Shown: in pieces, positions 8,126-16,899 of the stretch
How the letters are laid out: every line of letters begins with the position of its first letter
How positions within the stretch are numbered: the stretch's first letter is position 1
NCBI GenBank assembly: GCA_937910385.1
Contig: CALEPT010000123.1
Location: forward strand, 38,023-102,022
Direction of reading: 5' to 3'
Length of the DNA stretch: 64,000 bases
Origin: an uncultured Ruminococcus sp.
GTDB taxonomy: Bacteria > Bacillota > Clostridia > Oscillospirales > Ruminococcaceae
Made by a program: the position numbers and the translations under genes
Notes under the pieces: generated by a model
Seen by the model: the letters and a program-made list of their open reading frames with translations, nothing else
Databases searched by the model: none
What the model was told of the DNA's origin: nothing

Positions 8126-9307
8126 TTAATGCTGTTGCTGCTGAGCGGCTATTGCTTCGTATTCTTCCTGACCAATGTATTCGCAGGACTTTACCTTCCA
8201 GCCGAGGTCGCTTGAAGCTCTTACTATGGTGTAAGCCTCGTAATAGTAATCGTCATCTGTGGGGACTATTCCCTTTGCACGCCAGTCGTCGTCCTCAAAC
8301 GACTGCGTTACCTTTGTGACCTTGAACGAATCCGCTGTGATGTCATACACATATACAGGCTTGTTTGATTTCGCCCAATAGTGCAGAGCAATTCCTCCGG
8401 AGTTGGTTAAATTCTTATAAAGCTTTCCGTTATATTCGTAAAGGCGAGATCCCATATTGTAAAAATTTTCATCCGGGGGAGGAGAGCTTATAAGGGAATC
8501 TATCATACCTTTGTTGTCATCATATGCCAGAGTATAAAGTGCAAGCTCTTTTACATCTTCAATTGAATCAAACGTTCCCGAGGCGGTGTGTCCGACCATA
8601 TTCGGTATAGTCTCAATAATTCTTGCATAGGTAAGCTCTATTTGAGGCGGAGTAAAGCTTTCATCTGTCAGCGTGTGAGTAAATGTATCATTGATATCGA
8701 CCTTGAGGTCAAGACTGAATTCAGAGCATATCTTCATCAAAAGCTCATAGTCAGCAGTCAGCTCACCGGCGATATTCATGTAATACTCATCCTCATCCAC
8801 GATACTGCCTGCAACGGGCTGTGTGCCGGCTTCAGCGGCAGATTCAACAGCTTCTGAAGCAGTCTGCTCCTGTGTGGCGACAGCGGCAGTTGATGTTTCC
8901 GTACTGAACTGTGAAACGGTAGCTTGTGCGGTATCCGTTTCGGTCGATACCTCGGTCATAATGTTCTCACTCGGCTGAATAATGTCGCCGGAATTGTGCT
9001 TCATATTTTTGTTGAGCAGGTAAGCTCCTCCGGCAGCCGCAGCGGCTATGAGAATGAACGAGGCTGCGGCGCAAACCGGCTTTAACCATGTGCGGCGGCG
9101 GTAATGCTCCACTCCGGTCACCACTACTTCAAAGCCTTCCGTGGTTTCAGACATGTTTTCTTTTTTATTTGCATTATACTTTCTTTCGCTCATTTCAAGC
9201 AGCTTATCAATATGCTGCCCGGAAAGTTCGGGACATTTATCTGACAGCCTGTTCATTTCGCTTTCCTCTGCATTTTCAAGCGCATCAAAAATATTCTCTC
9301 TTTTCAT
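8126..9307 (-). CDS. Membrane-anchored putative anti-sigma / sensor protein
   Basis: 393 residues. A cytoplasmic N-terminal part (1-72), one transmembrane segment (about 75-98, rich in Ala) and a large outer domain of about 290 residues, the first part low-complexity Thr/Glu/Ala. I do not recognise the outer domain. The N-terminal stretch CPELSGQHIDKLLEM resembles VPEELSPESMKAMLD in the membrane protein of the other sigma operon (13548-15866), so both may hold a shared sigma-binding motif. It follows the ECF sigma gene with a 13-base gap and a GGAGGAG ribosome site inside that gap. Role as anti-sigma factor is inferred from position and topology. Confidence 0.65.
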   Translation of the reverse strand: MKRENIFDALENAEESEMNRLSDKCPELSGQHIDKLLEMSERKYNANKKENMSETTEGFEVVVTGVEHYRRRTWLKPVCAAASFILIAAAAAGGAYLLNKNMKHNSGDIIQPSENIMTEVSTETDTAQATVSQFSTETSTAAVATQEQTASEAVESAAEAGTQPVAGSIVDEDEYYMNIAGELTADYELLMKICSEFSLDLKVDINDTFTHTLTDESFTPPQIELTYARIIETIPNMVGHTASGTFDSIEDVKELALYTLAYDDNKGMIDSLISSPPPDENFYNMGSRLYEYNGKLYKNLTNSGGIALHYWAKSNKPVYVYDITADSFKVTKVTQSFEDDDWRAKGIVPTDDDYYYEAYTIVRASSDLGWKVKSCEYIGQEEYEAIAAQQQQH

Positions 9308-9320
9308 GATATCTCCTCCT

Positions 9321-9887
9321 TTACCGTGTTATACCTTCCTGGGCGAGCATTGCTTTAAGCTTTGACATTGCCCTCGTACACCGTGACCTTACCGACGAGG
9401 CGGTCATTGAGACGGCCTTTGCTATCTGTGCCGAGGTAAGACCATAATAGAATTTTTGGATTATGATAGTTGAATCGGGCTCGCCGAGCTCTTCTATTTT
9501 GTTTAGAAGTATCTGCCGCAGCTCGGAATCTGTGAAGCTTTCCTCAATGTCTATATCGGAGGCAAGTTCAGCTATATTTTCCTCATCTATATATACTGTT
9601 CTGCTGTTTTTGGCGGAAAGACTGCGCCAACGGTCTATAGCTGTGTTTCGTGCAACAGTTCCTATAAGTGCCTTGAGGTCATCTTTTGCCTCACTGATGT
9701 TTTCTGCTTTCAGAAAAATATCCGCAAAGATATCGCTGACACATTCGTCGATATCTTCATTGCTGCCGCAGCTTCTGAGCTTATTGAAGACGATAGCATA
9801 TACATATCGCCCGTATTTTTCTATCAGTGCCCTGTGAGTGATCTGCGGTGAAACTTCCGCAGAGATGCTTTGTTCGTTTGATCTCAT
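9321..9887 (-). CDS. ECF-type RNA polymerase sigma factor
   Basis: 188 residues with sigma region 2 (near ALIEKYGRYVYAIVFNKL ... DECVSDIFADIFLK) and region 4 (LTSAQIAKAVSMTASSVRSRCTRAMSKLK, a helix-turn-helix). ATG at 9887 is preferred over the ATG at 9893 because AGGGG at 9900-9896 would then be 8 rather than 2 bases away. It would direct polymerase to a stress or envelope regulon, held in check by the membrane protein encoded next. A 59-codon open frame ends 13 bases before it. Confidence 0.88.
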   Translation of the reverse strand: MRSNEQSISAEVSPQITHRALIEKYGRYVYAIVFNKLRSCGSNEDIDECVSDIFADIFLKAENISEAKDDLKALIGTVARNTAIDRWRSLSAKNSRTVYIDEENIAELASDIDIEESFTDSELRQILLNKIEELGEPDSTIIIQKFYYGLTSAQIAKAVSMTASSVRSRCTRAMSKLKAMLAQEGITR

Positions 9888-9900
9888 ATACATTTCCCCT

Positions 9901-10080
9901 TTATTTTAAGGCAAGAGTCTGTTTATGCCTGCATCTGCACATTTGCGGTAAATTTTGTTTATTGCTGTGATAAAAAGCTTTGACAGTCAACAGGCTCTGA
10001 TATTTTTCCCCTTCATAAATAACAATCGAAGTTAAAGCAGAAAGTGCTGCATCAAATGATATATTTTTTTGTTTTAACAT
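9901..10080 (-). CDS. Possible small protein at head of the sigma operon
   Basis: 59 codons from ATG 10080 with AGGAAG six bases upstream, ending 13 bases before the sigma start, so translational coupling is possible. The product (MLKQKNISFDAALSAL...) has no recognised domain. It lies within the transcript predicted from the promoter at 10176-10204. The frame may be chance. Confidence 0.3.
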   Translation of the reverse strand: MLKQKNISFDAALSALTSIVIYEGEKYQSLLTVKAFYHSNKQNLPQMCRCRHKQTLALK

Positions 10081-10175
10081 TTGCTTCCTGAATATTGATC
10101 GCTGTGACGAGCAGAAGCAATTCCGCAAGATAGAGTGCCGGTTTAAGCATAATACTAAGCTACCCTATAGCTACT

Positions 10176-10204
10176 ATTATACCACAAGGGATATTGTTTG
10201 TCAT
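10176..10204 (-). promoter_or_regulatory. Promoter of the ECF sigma operon
   Basis: Minus strand ATGACA (10204-10199), 17 bases, TATAAT (10181-10176). Confidence 0.6.
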
Positions 10205-10430
10205 AGTGTTCTTTATTTTAGCAGTTCATTGCAGCTTTAAATAAAAGATAAATTCACAAAAAGACATTGAAAATTCCGGTGTCATATGTTATCATAAAAA
10301 TAATAATGGTATGAAGCCGGCAGCAATATCAGATACAGATCCTATCAGCGTACCGGCGAAGGAACAAGTTCTTAGTTGCAGATCACGGTGTGTTCACACG
10401 TGTAAAATAAATATAACAAGGAGGTTACTT
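10205..10430. other. Gene-free divergent region before the aldo/keto reductase
   Basis: No gene, strong hairpin or consensus promoter for the plus-strand operon was found here; TATCATAAAAATAATAAT (about 10290-10307) is AT-rich and may hold it. ATG-proximal GGAGG at 10420-10424 belongs to the next gene. Confidence 0.4.
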
Positions 10431-11555
10431 ATGAGCAATTATTTCGGAAAGGAAGTCTTTAAGCTGGGCTTCGGGCTTATGCGTCTGCCAAAACTGCCTG
10501 ACGGAAAGATCGACGCAGCGCAGACGAGCATCATGGTGGACAAATTTCTCGAAGCGGGCGGCACTTACTTCGACACTGCTTATGTTTATGACAACGGTGA
10601 ATCGGAAGCGGCAATCAAAAAAGCGCTTATCGACCGCTATCCCCGCGAAAAGTTCACACTTTGCACAAAGCTCAATGCGTGGATGCAGTGCCATGATGAG
10701 GAGAGCGCAAAGCAGCAGTTCTACACCAGCTTGGAGCGCACGGGCGCAGGCTATTTCGACTATTACCTGCTTCATGCCTTGCAGCGCGGAAATTACACAA
10801 AGTATGATGAATATCATATCTGGGATTTCGTCAAAGAGCAGAAATCAAAGGGACTTATCAGATACTTCGGCTTCTCGTTCCACGCCGACCCCGCTCTGCT
10901 TGAGGAATTGCTTACAGCGCACCCGGAAGTGGATTTTATCCAGCTTCAGATCAATTATGCAGACTGGGATAATCCCGGTGTGGCTTCAAGGGAATGCTAT
11001 GAGATCGCCCGTAAGCACGGAAAATCCATAACGGTCATGGAGCCTGTCAAGGGCGGTGCGCTGGCAAATCCGCCGCAGGGAGTTCAGGATATCTTCAAGG
11101 CAGCCGATCCGAATGCGTCAAACGCTTCGTGGGCGATACGCTATGTGGCTTCTATGGACGGCATTATTACGGTTCTTTCGGGAATGTCGAATATCGCACA
11201 AATGGAAGATAATCTCTCCTATATGCGTGATTTCAAGCCGCTGACCGAAGCCGAGCATGAGGTCATTAAGGCAGCGCAGGAGGAGCTTAAAAAGGACAAT
11301 TCCATAAAGTGCACAGCCTGTCACTACTGCACCGAGGGCTGTCCGATGGGGATTGCGATCCCCGAGATATTCGCCGTGAGCAATTCTGAACATATCAAGG
11401 CGAGCTGGGACGGCGGTAAGCAAGCCTACGCAATTGCTACGCAGGGAAAGGGCAAGGCTTCTGAGTGCATCGAATGCGGTCAGTGTGAGAATGCCTGTCC
11501 TCAGCATTTGGAGATAATCAGTCTGCTTAAAGACTGCCGTAAAATGGAGGTATAA
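10431..11555 (+). CDS. Aldo/keto reductase with C-terminal ferredoxin domain
   Basis: 374 residues. The aldo/keto reductase tetrad is visible as D48, Y53, K80 and H115 in an 8-strand barrel of about 280 residues. The C-terminus carries two [4Fe-4S] motifs (CTACHYCTEGCP and CIECGQCENACP), so the enzyme probably exchanges electrons with ferredoxin as well as NAD(P)H. Such fusions are common in anaerobic Firmicutes; the substrate is unknown. ATG at 10431 follows AGGAGG. It begins an operon with an ECF S component and a DUF1893 protein, the next start being 2 bases beyond its stop. Confidence 0.9.
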   Translation: MSNYFGKEVFKLGFGLMRLPKLPDGKIDAAQTSIMVDKFLEAGGTYFDTAYVYDNGESEAAIKKALIDRYPREKFTLCTKLNAWMQCHDEESAKQQFYTSLERTGAGYFDYYLLHALQRGNYTKYDEYHIWDFVKEQKSKGLIRYFGFSFHADPALLEELLTAHPEVDFIQLQINYADWDNPGVASRECYEIARKHGKSITVMEPVKGGALANPPQGVQDIFKAADPNASNASWAIRYVASMDGIITVLSGMSNIAQMEDNLSYMRDFKPLTEAEHEVIKAAQEELKKDNSIKCTACHYCTEGCPMGIAIPEIFAVSNSEHIKASWDGGKQAYAIATQGKGKASECIECGQCENACPQHLEIISLLKDCRKMEV

Positions 11556-11557
11556 AA

Positions 11558-12136
11558 ATGTTTGAAAATGCTTTGACAATGAAAAACGTGTCTTATGGTA
11601 CGAAGATCACATACAAAATGCTTGTATCCGCAGCTCTGGTGGCACTTGCTGTGATCCTGCCGCAGCTCGTACACCTTGCACTCGGTGCCCCCGGTGGAGT
11701 GAAGTGGCTTCCGATGTATCTGCCCGTACTGATCGGAGGCTGTCTGCTCGGTGAGAAGTGGGGACTTGCAGTTGGCGCACTCTCGCCGCTTGTGAGCTTT
11801 CTCATCACTTCTGCTATGGGCAACCCAATGCCTATGGCGGCAAGACTTCCGTTCATGATGGCAGAGCTTGCGGTATTTGCCGTCGTTGCGGGACTGTTCA
11901 CTAACAAGATCGCAAAGAACGGTCTGTGGGCTTTTCCTGCTGTCATTCTCGCACAGGTAACAGGCAGGGCTGTATTTCTCGGACTGATCGCCCTGACACA
12001 GAGCTTTACACAGTTCACTGTTCCGATGATCTGGTCACAGATACAGACAGGCTTTATCGGACTGCTTACACAGGCACTTATCGTTCCTGTTATCATCATC
12101 GGACTGAGAAAGCTCATGGTGAAGGACGATGACTGA
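11558..12136 (+). CDS. ECF transporter S component-like membrane protein
   Basis: 192 residues with about five to six hydrophobic helices (LVSAALVALAVILPQLVHLAL, MYLPVLIGGCLLG, AELAVFAVVAGLF, LTQALIVPVIIIGL). The layout fits the substrate-binding S subunit of energy-coupling-factor vitamin transporters, which borrow a shared ATPase module coded elsewhere. The vitamin or cofactor is not evident. GGAGG at 11547-11551 precedes the ATG, and the frame overlaps the next gene by 8 bases, so the two are coupled. Confidence 0.75.
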   Translation: MFENALTMKNVSYGTKITYKMLVSAALVALAVILPQLVHLALGAPGGVKWLPMYLPVLIGGCLLGEKWGLAVGALSPLVSFLITSAMGNPMPMAARLPFMMAELAVFAVVAGLFTNKIAKNGLWAFPAVILAQVTGRAVFLGLIALTQSFTQFTVPMIWSQIQTGFIGLLTQALIVPVIIIGLRKLMVKDDD

Positions 12137-12545
12137 TATCGAAAACGCAAAAGCAAATCTTGAAGGACATTCTATCTGTCTCTGCCGTGACGGTGAGATC
12201 ATCACCAATGACGGCAGAGGAATTTCTCCGATGATGCGGTTTCTCGCTGACGGGAAAGACCTGACAGGTTATTCTGTTGCTGACCTTATCGTCGGCAAGG
12301 CAGCGGCTATGCTGTTTGTCAAGGCGGGTATCGTCTGTGTTCACGCAAAAACAATGTCGGCAGCTGCAAGAGAGTTCCTTGAACAGCACGGTATTACGTA
12401 TTCATTCGATACCTTGACAGAGAAAATAATCAACCGTCAGGGTGCGGATATATGCCCTATGGAAAAAGCTGTGGCAGAAATCAGCAATGCGGACGAGGGA
12501 TATGCAGCACTCAAGAAAAAACTAAAACAATTACATTCAAAATAA
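12129..12545 (+). CDS. DUF1893 domain protein
   Basis: 138 residues, matching the DUF1893 family over most of its length (HSICLCRDGEI, GRGISPMMRFLADG, DLIVGKAAAMLF, CPMEKAV). Function of the family is not known; its invariant Cys and KAA motif hint at an enzyme. It is last in the operon with the iron-sulfur aldo/keto reductase and the ECF S component, a grouping that suggests joint action on one small molecule, but this is inference. Confidence 0.8.
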   Translation: MTDIENAKANLEGHSICLCRDGEIITNDGRGISPMMRFLADGKDLTGYSVADLIVGKAAAMLFVKAGIVCVHAKTMSAAAREFLEQHGITYSFDTLTEKIINRQGADICPMEKAVAEISNADEGYAALKKKLKQLHSK

Positions 12546-12663
12546 TAGTATAAACAAAATATATAATTCAAAAAATAAGAAAAAGAATATTCTTTGATTT
12601 ATCTGAAAGCAGGGCATATTATGAATGTGTGCCCTGCCGAATATGAACTCCGGAGGAACGATC

Positions 12664-13260
12664 ATGTTTGATCTGAAAAAAATTGCAGCTTTGCTTCTTT
12701 CCTGCACGCTTCAGCTATCTGCATTTTGCTCATGCAGTGCGAGCCGGGAGGGTGTCAAGCTTTCAGACAGCTCGGGTGCAAAAAAATATGCAGAGGAAAA
12801 TTTCGGAGAAGCTGAGCTTGTGAGTACTGATAAAAGCTCCGATGCAGAAATAGTTTACATTTTTAAAGACAAGGAATACGGATTTGAATATAATGTGCGC
12901 TCATTTGCATCAGGCAACAGCTTTGACGGCGAGAATTTCGGATATTCCGAAAAGAAATCATCTGATTTTTCGGAGCAGTTCCAGAAATATATTGATTCTC
13001 AGATATGCGATGAGCTTGAGGATTATGAAAAGCAGTATCATTTTGAGTTTGAGTGGTATGGCGGTACGTCCGCAGATGTTGCAGGAACTCTTATATTTGA
13101 AGAGGAATATATTTCAAATGCTGAACAGTCAGCAAGAGCGGCTGCTGAGAGCATAATCAGCGTTGATGACCGCGGATATTTTAAGACTGTCGAAATAAAA
13201 AGCAGCAGGGGACTCTATGGAAATTTTGACCTGAAAAACATGACATACAACCGGTTCTGA
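12664..13260 (+). CDS. Secreted or lipid-anchored hypothetical protein
   Basis: 198 residues. A signal sequence (KKIAALLLSCTLQLSAF) ends in a Cys-rich stretch CSCSAS that could be a lipid attachment site, although the residue before the first Cys is not typical of a lipobox. The mature part is acidic and aromatic, with no family I recognise. ATG 12664 follows CGGAGG. A clear terminator follows, so it stands alone. Confidence 0.6.
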   Translation: MFDLKKIAALLLSCTLQLSAFCSCSASREGVKLSDSSGAKKYAEENFGEAELVSTDKSSDAEIVYIFKDKEYGFEYNVRSFASGNSFDGENFGYSEKKSSDFSEQFQKYIDSQICDELEDYEKQYHFEFEWYGGTSADVAGTLIFEEEYISNAEQSARAAAESIISVDDRGYFKTVEIKSSRGLYGNFDLKNMTYNRF

Positions 13261-13270
13261 AAAGAAAACC

Positions 13271-13311
13271 AAAAATGCGAGGCATATGCTCAGAGCCTGC
13301 CTCGCATTTTT
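13271..13311 (+). terminator. Rho-independent terminator
   Basis: AAAAATGCGAGGC (13271-13283) pairs with GCCTCGCATTTTT (13299-13311), 12 bases after the stop at 13260. Confidence 0.85.
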
Positions 13312-13325
13312 ATATTATCGTTTTG

Positions 13326-13412
13326 ATGCTGCCGCAGCTGACACCGCTGCCGGCAGTATAAAGTACGGAAAAAAGAGAAAGGCTGCACAACCGCTTGGCT
13401 GCGCAGCCTTTT
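13326..13412. other. Short cruciform and convergent terminator
   Basis: CTGCCG / CGGCAG ends (about 13329-13356, followed by AGTATA) resemble the ends of the larger element next to it. Then AAAGGCTGC / GCAGCCTTTTTT (about 13378-13412) forms a hairpin with U-runs on both strands, serving the minus-strand beta-propeller gene as well. Confidence 0.5.
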
Positions 13413-13414
13413 TT

Positions 13415-13506
13415 ATACTGCCCTCGCAAAGCCGCTATGCGGCATTGCGAATGCTTCGCAGATTGCAACACACATTTTATTGTGTGTTGCAATAGAGGGC
13501 AGTATA
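13415..13506. repeat. Cruciform repeat family 2, copy 1
   Basis: Outer arms ACTGCCCTC (13417-13425) and GAGGGCAGT (13495-13503) enclose three hairpins: GCCGC/GCGGC, TGCGAA/TTCGCA and an 11-base stem TTGCAACACAC / GTGTGTTGCAA. A related element with the same order of parts is at 34038-34124. Likely a non-autonomous mobile or REP-like repeat. Confidence 0.65.
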
Positions 13507-13547
13507 TAAAAGTTTCTTTATCAGCAAAGACTTTCCTTTAATTATCA

Positions 13548-15866
13548 TTAAAACTCGATCTCGTCAGTAATGCTGAGCGTTTCGATGTCTGCTGCATAGA
13601 ATTTGCTGCCCGACATCACATAGACGTAATCGCCGATATACAGCGCTCTGTCAGGATCGTTATCCGCGTACCATGCATTGCTGCCGTCCGCTTGCTCGAC
13701 TGTTATCTCTCCGCGCTGGACGAATTCGCCGTCCTCGTATGAGAAGAACAGATACGAGTATTTCCCGCTCCATGTATAATCAGAACTGTAGATGTCTTCA
13801 GATATCGGGAAACCGATAAGATTCTTCTCGGGTGCTATCATAAGAGCCTTTCTGTTCCATTGCGCAGATGAATAAACATAAAACTCGGATTCGCCGTCGT
13901 TGAGACCTCTGAGTATATACTCGCCGAGCTCTTCCAGCTCGGAAGGGTCGGAGTTATCGAACATAACGAGCTTTACGCCGCTGTAAAGACCTGCCTCCCA
14001 GTCGGACTCTATCACGCCGAAGCCGAGGAGCAGTCCGTCGTTCCACTGCTGCATATATGTGCTGTATCCCGGGAGCGTGAGCTCGTCGAGGATGGCGGGG
14101 GCAGTTGGGTCGGAGAGGTCTATCGCGAAGAGCGGGTCTGTCTGCTCGTAGGTGACTACATAAGCCATATCGTCGTTGAAGCTTACGGACTTTACCTCCT
14201 CATTCTCGCCGAAGCCCTCTATGCTGCCGACCATATTGAGGTCGAGGTCGAAAACGTAAACTCGGTTATCACGGCTCACGAAGCTTTTTACATAGTAGCC
14301 GTTCTCATCGCTGTCACTGACCCAGCCGAAAACGTCCCACCAGTAGTCGTCATCGTCATTGCTGTAGGAATAATATTTCTCCTCGTAGGTGTCCTTAGTA
14401 ACTGCAACACGGAAATAGCCGCCGTATTCGCTCATTGAGAACTGATCGTGGATACGCCCCTCTACCTCGCAGCTTGCTGCCGGGACTATCTCTCCTGCGC
14501 CTATAGCTATGCGTGTTATTTCCGAATCCTCCCAGCCGTATGCGGTGTACATATTGTCGGCAGAGCAGTAGATCGTTCCCGAATAGCCTGCAAGAGCCTT
14601 GGTCTGAACGGGAGCAGCAACGCCCGTCTCGTTGAGATCGAGGCTGCCTATGACTGTGTACGACAGCCACTCTGAGTCTTCAAATTCTTCCTCAGGAAGC
14701 AATATATCTTCCGGAGCAATATAGACGATATCCTCGCCGACTCCGCAGGTGGGGATATAGCGTGAAATTTCTTCTTGCCCGTCTATTTCCGAGTAAGCAG
14801 CGGTGCTATAGCTGCTGATAAGGTACATATATCCGTCGGGAGCTATCCTCACGTCACTGAAATAGCCCTCCTGATAGTAGGTTTCGATGTACTGAGGCTG
14901 CTCACCCGTAGTGAAGAATGAAACGAAGGTCTTGGTATTGTCATCGATATTGTATGAGTATTCCTCGTCATCATAATATGAATATCTCCACGAATTGATC
15001 GTTCCTATTACGGCAAGCATATCATTGTACAGATACATCTCGCTTACATACACGTTATAGCTGTAGTCATCATCGAACGGTGTGTGTATATATTCGTTAA
15101 CCTCAATAGAGCCGCTGCTCGTGAATGTGCCGTTGTCTGCACCCGCAACGCGTATGAGGGCGTGGCTGGAGTCTTCGTAGTATTCGTATTGATTTGTGAG
15201 GTAGTAGATATATTCTCCGTCGGTCTTGACGATATCAGCCTCGCGGACTCCCTCTTCCTGATCGTAGGTCTCATAGTAGCTGCCTTCGTCAGCGCCGCCC
15301 AGACCTTCAGCCGCTCCTGCTTCTGAATCCGCAGCAGTACTGGAGCTGTAAGAGCCGCCCGCGTTATCCTCCATGGCAGATTCTTCGACTGCACCGTCTG
15401 TCATTATACCGTAGTCGTTGTAATTGCGGTTCTGCACTGCTCGCTCGGAAGCCTCACCGAAGAGAGTATATATCTGCTCATAGCTCTCCGCCCCGCTCAT
15501 GAATGCACCGACAGACTGAGCTGTCTCTTCCGTGATGTCGGAGGACGCATTGGTAGGTGTTTCGGGTTCGCCGCTTTCCGGCTCCCCATCTGTTAATTCT
15601 TCCTCGATATAAAGCCTTGATTCTTCATTTACTTTATGTTTATTTAAGAAATTTCCCTGTCCTGCAACATATACCGCCGTTCCGCTTATAACGGCGCAGG
15701 CGGCCGCACCTGCGGCGATCCTCGTGCCTATCTTTATCTTGTTTCTCTTTTTTGCGGGAGCTTTTTCATCAAGCATTGCTTTCATGCTCTCGGGAGAAAG
15801 CTCCTCGGGAACGGGTTCACTTTCAAGAGCCTTTTTTATCTTTTCATCGTTGCTGTATTCGTTCAT
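13548..15866 (-). CDS. Membrane-anchored beta-propeller domain protein (PF09826-like)
   Basis: 772 residues: a cytoplasmic tail (1-45), one transmembrane segment (about 46-68), an acidic low-complexity stretch (to about 215) and a C-terminal region of about 550 residues with repeated blades (EADIVKTDGEYIYYLT, DNRVYVFDLDLNMVG, GDYVYVMSGSKFYAADIE) typical of the secreted beta-propeller family. It is the last gene of an operon with an ECF sigma factor and a small membrane protein. The tail carries VPEELSPESMKAML, like the partner of the other sigma factor in the window. I infer that the propeller senses something outside the cell and the tail controls sigma activity. Confidence 0.8.
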   Translation of the reverse strand: MNEYSNDEKIKKALESEPVPEELSPESMKAMLDEKAPAKKRNKIKIGTRIAAGAAACAVISGTAVYVAGQGNFLNKHKVNEESRLYIEEELTDGEPESGEPETPTNASSDITEETAQSVGAFMSGAESYEQIYTLFGEASERAVQNRNYNDYGIMTDGAVEESAMEDNAGGSYSSSTAADSEAGAAEGLGGADEGSYYETYDQEEGVREADIVKTDGEYIYYLTNQYEYYEDSSHALIRVAGADNGTFTSSGSIEVNEYIHTPFDDDYSYNVYVSEMYLYNDMLAVIGTINSWRYSYYDDEEYSYNIDDNTKTFVSFFTTGEQPQYIETYYQEGYFSDVRIAPDGYMYLISSYSTAAYSEIDGQEEISRYIPTCGVGEDIVYIAPEDILLPEEEFEDSEWLSYTVIGSLDLNETGVAAPVQTKALAGYSGTIYCSADNMYTAYGWEDSEITRIAIGAGEIVPAASCEVEGRIHDQFSMSEYGGYFRVAVTKDTYEEKYYSYSNDDDDYWWDVFGWVSDSDENGYYVKSFVSRDNRVYVFDLDLNMVGSIEGFGENEEVKSVSFNDDMAYVVTYEQTDPLFAIDLSDPTAPAILDELTLPGYSTYMQQWNDGLLLGFGVIESDWEAGLYSGVKLVMFDNSDPSELEELGEYILRGLNDGESEFYVYSSAQWNRKALMIAPEKNLIGFPISEDIYSSDYTWSGKYSYLFFSYEDGEFVQRGEITVEQADGSNAWYADNDPDRALYIGDYVYVMSGSKFYAADIETLSITDEIEF

Positions 15867-15883
15867 TTCTATTCTCCTTTCGG

Positions 15884-16246
15884 TCAGTCTGTCCAGCCGA
15901 GCTCGCGAAGAGAGTCGAGTTCTTTCGCGGGGATATCAGAGATATCTCCCTTTTCGGTGCGAAAGCAGATGTATGCCTTTGTCATCGCGGGGTATGTTTC
16001 CAATATCTCGTCGCAGCGCACTATCAGCTTGTCGCCGTCGCTGTATTTATCAAAGTTTACCTCGCTGCCCGTGAGCTGTATCGTGCCGCTTTTTTCGGAT
16101 ATGATCATAGTGATCCCGTTTTTCGCACGCAGGAATCGTCCGCTGACGGTCTGTGTGCCGTGGCTGTAGAAGTATATCAGTCCGCCTGCGCACAAAAGCA
16201 CTATCGTCGCAAGGATCGCTATCCCAACTTTCAAAGCCTTACCCAT
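15884..16246 (-). CDS. Small single-span membrane protein of the sigma operon
   Basis: 120 residues: one N-terminal transmembrane helix (about 6-28) and an outer domain of about 90 residues that looks like a small beta barrel (SGRFLRAKNGITMIISEKSGTIQLTG). No named family recognised. The start overlaps the end of the sigma gene by 8 bases, and the next gene begins 17 bases after its stop, so the three are co-transcribed. Confidence 0.7.
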   Translation of the reverse strand: MGKALKVGIAILATIVLLCAGGLIYFYSHGTQTVSGRFLRAKNGITMIISEKSGTIQLTGSEVNFDKYSDGDKLIVRCDEILETYPAMTKAYICFRTEKGDISDIPAKELDSLRELGWTD

Positions 16247-16763
16247 TCACAACGCCCTCCTCTGCGGAAAGCGACATTCTCAGCTTCTGTTTTATTCTTG
16301 TCAGACGTGAGCGCACCGTGCTTGGCTTCATGCCGCACATTTTTGCTATTTCGTCGCTTGTGTACCCTCCGAGCACCGACATCGAGAGCATGAGCCTCGA
16401 TTCGCTGCCTATCCTGCCAAGAGCCTCGTTCAGCTCTGCACTGTCGTAGCTGAACTCGGTCACATCGGGGAGCTCCTCATCGTAGGCTTCCTCTGTGCGG
16501 AAGTAGTCGCGCTGCTTCCGCTTTATTTTTGCTGCGAGTATGGTCATTATCCAGCTGCGGAAGCTTTCCGCGCTCTTTAACTTTTTTATCGAGCAGAATG
16601 CGTCAAGCACCGTGTCGCTCACGACGTCGCAGGCGTCGTGCGAGCTGCGCAGGCTGTACAGAGCAATGTGGTACATATCCTTGTATACAAGTGAGTATAA
16701 TCTTGCGAACGCCTCGCTGTCACCCTGAGCTGCCAGCTTAGCGTCGGCGGAGATATCTGTCAT
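16239..16763 (-). CDS. ECF-type sigma factor
   Basis: 174 residues with region 2 (GDSEAFARLYSLVYKDMYHIAL ... DACDVVSDTVLDAF) and region 4 (YTSDEIAKMCGMKPSTVRSRLTRIKQKLR). ATG 16763 is chosen over a longer frame because AGGAGGG lies 7 bases upstream. It heads the operon sigma - small membrane protein - beta-propeller protein. A palindrome GAATCGATTC sits at 16781-16790 directly before the ribosome site. Confidence 0.9.
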   Translation of the reverse strand: MTDISADAKLAAQGDSEAFARLYSLVYKDMYHIALYSLRSSHDACDVVSDTVLDAFCSIKKLKSAESFRSWIMTILAAKIKRKQRDYFRTEEAYDEELPDVTEFSYDSAELNEALGRIGSESRLMLSMSVLGGYTSDEIAKMCGMKPSTVRSRLTRIKQKLRMSLSAEEGVVNG

Positions 16764-16841
16764 AGCATATCCCTCCTTTTGAATCGATTCATAAATTAAG
16801 TGTCGGATATTGATGAAATTGCTGCATGGAAAATAAAAATT

Positions 16842-16886
16842 TGGCTGTATGCACAATCCATGGCGTTATTTTTTGTGCATACAGCC
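16842..16886 (-). terminator. Terminator of the GH74-GH25-manA-glk operon
   Basis: A perfect 14-base stem GGCTGTATGCACAA / TTGTGCATACAGCC followed on the minus strand by AAATTTTTATTTT. Confidence 0.85.
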
Positions 16887-16899
16887 TATAAAATATCAA

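Noticed and set aside
13310..13495. 60-69 codon frames on both strands in the repeat region
   Set aside because: They arise from hairpin repeats and lack ribosome sites.
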